Of a stretch of 27,117 nt of DNA, positions 24,746 to 27,117 are shown in pieces. The notes beneath the pieces are model-generated. The model did not search any database and was not told where the DNA came from. It saw nothing but the letters and a program-made list of their open reading frames with translations. Source of the DNA: a virus; IMG/VR virus record IMGVR_UViG_3300037584_004099, positions 1-27,117 of that record; one strand, given 5' to 3'. Every line of letters starts with the position of its first letter. Positions within the stretch are counted from its first letter, which is position 1. A program made the translations under genes and the position numbers.

Positions 24746-26326
24746 TTACCCCTTAATAATCCAAGATAAGTCGTATCTTTTTCCGTCATTACCTTCGAAA
24801 CTACTTTGTGGACCCTTCTTAGGCTTAAAGCCTTGCATTCCAGGTATTTTAGTGTCAAAGGTACTGTTACTAACAGATATACCACCTATCATTGCTTTTT
24901 TATAATCTATTTCCCTCTTATTTACAGTTAACGCTGTGTCTCTAACCCAACATCCGATACTTGTTGCTATAACAAGATCATCATTATACCCTCTCATCGC
25001 CTGTGGTCGCCCATTATGCCAGACAAAAGTTTTAATTTCGCTAGCAAGACGTTTCGAGTTAATATTAATTAGTTTGTTTCTAACGAATTCTTCAAACTTA
25101 GCAATCACTAATGGTCTTGTCTTCATTGACATGGTGAAACCGGCCACACCACCGATTGCCTCTGCCGTAGCTTGGTCCACATATTCATGTGTTGACTTGA
25201 TGCTATAATAAATGTTAGGATAGTCTAAATCTTCAAGTCTGTTGAGCACACCAATACCCAGAGAATTGTTCTCAATCACAAGAAGAGCTTGATTATACTC
25301 TGTAGCCATGCTATAAAGCAAAGGAGCAAACATATCTGGTGTTATTTTACCTTGGTATTCCGCCACTTGATTCATAGTCTGAATATCTATTATCTGACAT
25401 ACACTATAATCCGAGCCATCCCCTCTAGCAACGTCTGCAATAGCTAAATAGTCTCTCCCATCTTGAGGAGTTTCCCATATCCAATAATTTCTATCAAAGC
25501 CAGTTTTTCTCTCTGGGTCAGATATGTTTTCTAAAATTCTATTTAAGTCGTCGCCATGAACCACCGTCTCGCCTGAAGCGTTGAAGTTACACTCAAGCTC
25601 TTGAGCGATTTCACGTTTAGACATATTCCTAGTTTCTTTTTGAAACCAGGCTGCATCTCTTTCCGGATGCACGTCCCACGGCAGTTTGATCGGGTTAAAG
25701 TCGTTTTTACCTAATTCTGCTTCGGTGTAGTTTTTGTGAAACCAATTACCAACACCATAAGGAGTGCTTAGTGCTATACAGGTACCACCAGTTGAAAGCG
25801 TGGGATACAAACCAGCCCACATCTCCTCAAGTCCCTCAACAATGGCCGCCTCATCAATAACCAAAAGAGAAAGTGCCTCTGAACGACCGGCATCGCCTGA
25901 TGTTGAGGATGCCTTGACTTGAGAGCCATTAGTTAACTCAAACGAGTTTCTATTGTCAATAGCAATAGACGCAATCTTTAACCACGCTGGTAAATTTTTG
26001 TATATGGCTTTTGATTTTTTAACAAGGTTCGCAGCAGTGTTTAGCTTTGTTGCTACGACCAAAATGTTTTTATCACGATGGAACAACATTAACCAAGCAA
26101 CATAGGATGCAACTGTGGTTGAAATGCCTAGCTGTCGTGCCTTCAAGATAATATTGAAGCGATGTTTTTTAAAATCTTTCAGGGCGTTTTCCTGAAATTT
26201 ATACATATCAAAAGGTATCAACCCATGCATAGGGTGTGATATTTTTGCATATTTATTAGAAAAGTAGACAGGATCTTTTCCGCAGCGGACGATCTCTGCC
26301 ATCATATCTTTTCTTGTAAGGCTCAT
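24746..26326 (-). CDS. terL: Terminase large subunit (packaging ATPase/nuclease), gp17-like
   Basis: A 526-aa protein starting at ATG 26326, directly adjoining the preceding TAA. The N-terminal ATPase has a Walker A loop KARQLGIST at 62-70, Walker B LLVIDEA at 154-160 (Asp158, catalytic Glu159) and coupling motif ALST at 185-188. The C-terminal RNase H-type nuclease shows its acidic triad as Asp298 (IADVARGDGSD), Glu352 (LVIENNS) and Asp449 or Asp450 (RGYNDDLVIA). The Walker A loop has Ile where T4-like terminases often have Lys before Ser/Thr, so the exact P-loop residue may be Arg64 or Lys62. It drives headful DNA packaging through the portal. T4 gp17 is 610 aa, so this is slightly shorter at the ends. 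Completely intact. Confidence 0.96.
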   Translation of the reverse strand: MSLTRKDMMAEIVRCGKDPVYFSNKYAKISHPMHGLIPFDMYKFQENALKDFKKHRFNIILKARQLGISTTVASYVAWLMLFHRDKNILVVATKLNTAANLVKKSKAIYKNLPAWLKIASIAIDNRNSFELTNGSQVKASSTSGDAGRSEALSLLVIDEAAIVEGLEEMWAGLYPTLSTGGTCIALSTPYGVGNWFHKNYTEAELGKNDFNPIKLPWDVHPERDAAWFQKETRNMSKREIAQELECNFNASGETVVHGDDLNRILENISDPERKTGFDRNYWIWETPQDGRDYLAIADVARGDGSDYSVCQIIDIQTMNQVAEYQGKITPDMFAPLLYSMATEYNQALLVIENNSLGIGVLNRLEDLDYPNIYYSIKSTHEYVDQATAEAIGGVAGFTMSMKTRPLVIAKFEEFVRNKLININSKRLASEIKTFVWHNGRPQAMRGYNDDLVIATSIGCWVRDTALTVNKREIDYKKAMIGGISVSNSTFDTKIPGMQGFKPKKGPQSSFEGNDGKRYDLSWIIKG

Positions 26327-26869
26327 TTAGGCCTCTGGCGTATCAGGATTTTTTGGTGCTTTATCGTTACTTGGTCTCTTATCAGAGAAAAGATCTAAGA
26401 ACTTCTTGATCCCATCATCAACTGTATCCTTTGATGGTTGTCTAAGGCTCTCAACGCCTTCAACGCCGCCGATCTTATATCTTTTAACTGCTTGGACAAA
26501 GTTTCTAACCCTAGAGGTGCTTTGCACCATTATGTCAGCTTCAGCAACTTCACTAAGTGTTACTGAAGTTTTTGTCACCTTGTTGTACTCTTTCTTAAGA
26601 TACTTAATAATATCCCCAAATTTTCTTTCGATCTCATTTTCGAACTGGGCTCTGGGATGAATCTCTTTCATTAGAACTTCGCTGTGGTAAGTTACGATCA
26701 TTTGGTCAGCCGAAAACCGAACCTTAAATCCATCGATAACACGGCTGTCCAAAATTGGGTGACCCTCTTCTCGTTTCAAACCTATTTTTTCGTCCATGTT
26801 CTCGTAGCCGTCATAGGCATTAGAAGCTGCTTGACTCAAACCCTTAATTACATCTAAAATGGTAGCCAT
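26327..26869 (-). CDS. Conserved protein in the small-terminase position
   Basis: A 180-aa protein. I choose the ATG at 26869, which has GGAG 9 nt upstream; an in-frame TTG at 26884 would add five residues but would overlap that ribosome binding site. The sequence has KVRFSADQMIVTYHSEVLMK strands near 49-68, then the FGDIIKYLKKEYNKVTK helix near 84-100 and SRVRNFVQAVKRYKI near 119-133, ending in a disordered Pro/Asp/Lys-rich tail. I recognise it as a conserved gene before terL in T4-related aquatic phages. In T4 this slot holds gp16, the small terminase, but the mixed alpha/beta pattern here is not clearly gp16-like. DNA recognition for packaging is therefore possible but unproven. Confidence 0.7.
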   Translation of the reverse strand: MATILDVIKGLSQAASNAYDGYENMDEKIGLKREEGHPILDSRVIDGFKVRFSADQMIVTYHSEVLMKEIHPRAQFENEIERKFGDIIKYLKKEYNKVTKTSVTLSEVAEADIMVQSTSRVRNFVQAVKRYKIGGVEGVESLRQPSKDTVDDGIKKFLDLFSDKRPSNDKAPKNPDTPEA

Positions 26870-27117
26870 GTTTTTATTCTCCAAAATAATCTAGAAATGT
26901 AAGCTCTGAAAAAACGACCTATCCTTTTAGGTAGTGGTGGTTTCCAAACGCCGTCGCCAGGTCGCCAGCCAGATTTCCATCGCTCCTCTCTAAACTCTAC
27001 ATAGTTAATATAGCACTTTTCACAGCACTTAAACCTATTCATATATAGGTCGTCCCTAGACGAAAATGAATAAGTTTTACAAACAGGACAAGACCTGTCT
27101 GTAGATGTGACTTTTTT
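26854..27117 (-). CDS. Zinc-ribbon protein, 5' end beyond window
   Basis: Open frame running in from the right edge; 87 residues are visible and the true start lies outside. Counting from the edge, Cys pairs occur at C10-P-V-C13 and C32-E-K-C35 (with an additional Cys31), spaced as in a zinc ribbon, followed by YINYVEFREERWKSGWRPGD and a basic Trp/Arg-rich tail ending WRIKTWLPF. A shorter reading from the ATG at 27042 would discard the first Cys pair, so the longer frame is preferred. The stop overlaps the next start by 16 nt. Such zinc-ribbon proteins sit just upstream of terminase in related aquatic phages. Nucleic-acid binding is suggested by the fold, but the role is unknown. Confidence 0.72.
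   Translation of the reverse strand, partial: KKVTSTDRSCPVCKTYSFSSRDDLYMNRFKCCEKCYINYVEFREERWKSGWRPGDGVWKPPLPKRIGRFFRAYISRLFWRIKTWLPF

Noticed and set aside
26870-26884. TTG start extending the pre-terminase protein by five residues
   Set aside because: The codons of this extension contain the GGAG ribosome binding site of the ATG at 26869.
27040-27042. ATG as start of the 62-residue right-edge protein
   Set aside because: The same frame stays open to the window edge and holds the first Cys pair of the zinc ribbon, so the gene probably starts outside.
1-27117. tRNA genes, CRISPR arrays, integrase or insertion sequences
   Set aside because: No cloverleaf with conserved arms, no spaced direct repeats and no transposase or integrase frame was seen on either strand; minor tRNA-like stretches cannot be excluded without a covariance search.

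Overview
This window is part of the genome of a tailed phage with a contractile tail, related to T4. Its virion-morphogenesis block is read entirely on the minus strand, so transcription runs from position 27117 down to 1. The assignment rests on a large terminase with Walker A/B and RNase H-type nuclease residues, a T4-type portal, a prohead protease with a GELDH / GISSRG active site, an acidic coiled-coil scaffold, a gp23-type major capsid protein, contractile sheath and tube proteins, a tape measure and baseplate proteins. Genes are packed with 1-17 nt overlaps or gaps of a few bases, base composition is moderately AT-rich, and no integrase, tRNA, CRISPR or IS element is visible. Relatives I recall are aquatic (marine) T4-like phages; the host cannot be named from the sequence.

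Layout in transcription order. Packaging and portal (27117-22830): a zinc-ribbon protein cut by the right edge, a conserved protein in the small-terminase position, terL, then the portal. Head core and maturation (22840-20478): two uncharacterised proteins, a small cysteine-containing membrane protein (TTG start) and the prohead protease. Accessory head segment (20476-18110): a fibre-like protein with GIGT-type repeats, a small protein with an amphipathic N-terminus, a bS21 (ribosomal protein S21) homologue with an Arg-rich tail, and a small beta-rich decoration candidate. Capsid (18029-15197): acidic scaffold and major capsid protein, closed by a clear rho-independent terminator.

After the terminator comes the neck and tail module: gp13-, gp14- and gp15-like neck/tail-completion proteins (15061-12429), a 101-nt gap with two hairpins, an enlarged tail sheath (1051 aa) and the tube. 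Next is a gp26-family protein followed by a small frame with no ATG that overlaps it in the +1 frame, probably a tail-assembly chaperone pair. Then come a GTG-started 112-aa protein, the tape measure, a tube-initiator-like protein, a LysM-type gp53-like wedge protein, a large probable hub protein (882 aa) and an unrecognised protein cut by the left edge.

How the genes work together: protease, scaffold and capsid protein build the prohead on the portal; TerL fills it with DNA; the gp13/14/15-like proteins close the head and cap the tail; the tape measure and its probable chaperones set tail length; sheath and tube polymerise on the baseplate. The points most worth following up are the bS21 homologue inside the head operon, the ATG-less frame after gp26 (candidate programmed frameshift), the five-gene block that separates protease from scaffold, the membrane protein beside the protease, and the hairpins around the most highly expressed structural genes. 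No stretch longer than 300 bases lacks a gene.
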